From NCBI GenBank assembly GCA_021205005.1, contig JAJPYK010000036.1, forward strand, positions 1 to 8,483: a stretch of DNA of 8,483 nt, in the 5' to 3' direction. Positions 8,479 to 8,483 of this stretch are shown here, in pieces. How positions within the stretch are numbered: position 1 is the stretch's first letter; every line of letters starts with the position of its first letter. The stretch is from Paraprevotella sp. GTDB taxonomy: Bacteria > Bacteroidota > Bacteroidia > Bacteroidales > Bacteroidaceae. The notes under the pieces were generated by a model, which was not told the origin of the DNA, ran no database searches, and worked only from the letters and a program-made list of their open reading frames with translations. The position numbers and the translations under genes were made by a program.

Positions 8479-8483
8479 TAAAC

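Noticed and set aside
8453..8482. Tail of an upstream gene, reading FITLLGAIN then TAA
   Set aside because: Only nine codons are visible, with no match to any protein end I know, and the frame overlaps the candidate promoter.

Overview
This window looks like ordinary chromosome from a Bacteroidales bacterium, most probably Bacteroides. Three things suggest this. The protein sequences match Bacteroides families in character: a long RecQ with an extra C-terminal domain, Bacteroidetes-type parvulin chaperones, and a large OstA-like protein. The two intergenic regions carry exact matches to the Bacteroides -7 promoter consensus TAnnTTTG. Start codons have A/T-rich upstream sequence with no good Shine-Dalgarno site, as is usual in this phylum. 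I see no insertion sequence, prophage, CRISPR array, tRNA or rRNA. All genes lie on the minus strand, so they are transcribed from high to low coordinates.

In transcription order: (1) 8418-8483 is a recQ leader with a -7 promoter box at the window edge and a perfect 12-bp palindrome. (2) 6234-8417 is recQ, an intact 727-residue DNA helicase. (3) 6065-6233 is a 169-bp intergenic region with a hairpin terminator just after recQ and a promoter just before guaB. (4) 4586-6064 is guaB, IMP dehydrogenase. (5) 3151-4584 is a secreted PpiC-type parvulin isomerase/chaperone. (6) 1716-3098 is a SurA-like periplasmic chaperone. (7) 64-1719 is an OstA/LptA-like protein built from about a dozen repeats of roughly 29 residues. 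(8) 1-61 is the first 20 codons of another gene, cut off by the window edge.

The last five genes look like one operon. The gaps are 1 bp (guaB to PpiC-type), 52 bp (PpiC-type to SurA-like), a 4-bp ATGA overlap (SurA-like to OstA-like) and 2 bp (OstA-like to the partial gene), with no terminator between them. Apart from guaB and the unidentified last gene, the products fit outer-membrane biogenesis: two parvulin chaperones that would escort outer-membrane proteins through the periplasm, and an LptA-fold protein that could take part in lipopolysaccharide or lipid transport. The pairing of a SurA-like gene with an OstA-domain gene recalls the lptD-surA neighbourhood of E. coli. guaB supplies guanine nucleotides and is the outlier; it may mainly lend its promoter to the genes behind it.

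I did not find a clearly new system. The points most worth a second look are the repeat architecture of the OstA-like protein, the way catalytic motifs are divided between the two parvulin domains of the SurA-like protein, the nested dyads at the guaB promoter, and the partial gene at the left edge.
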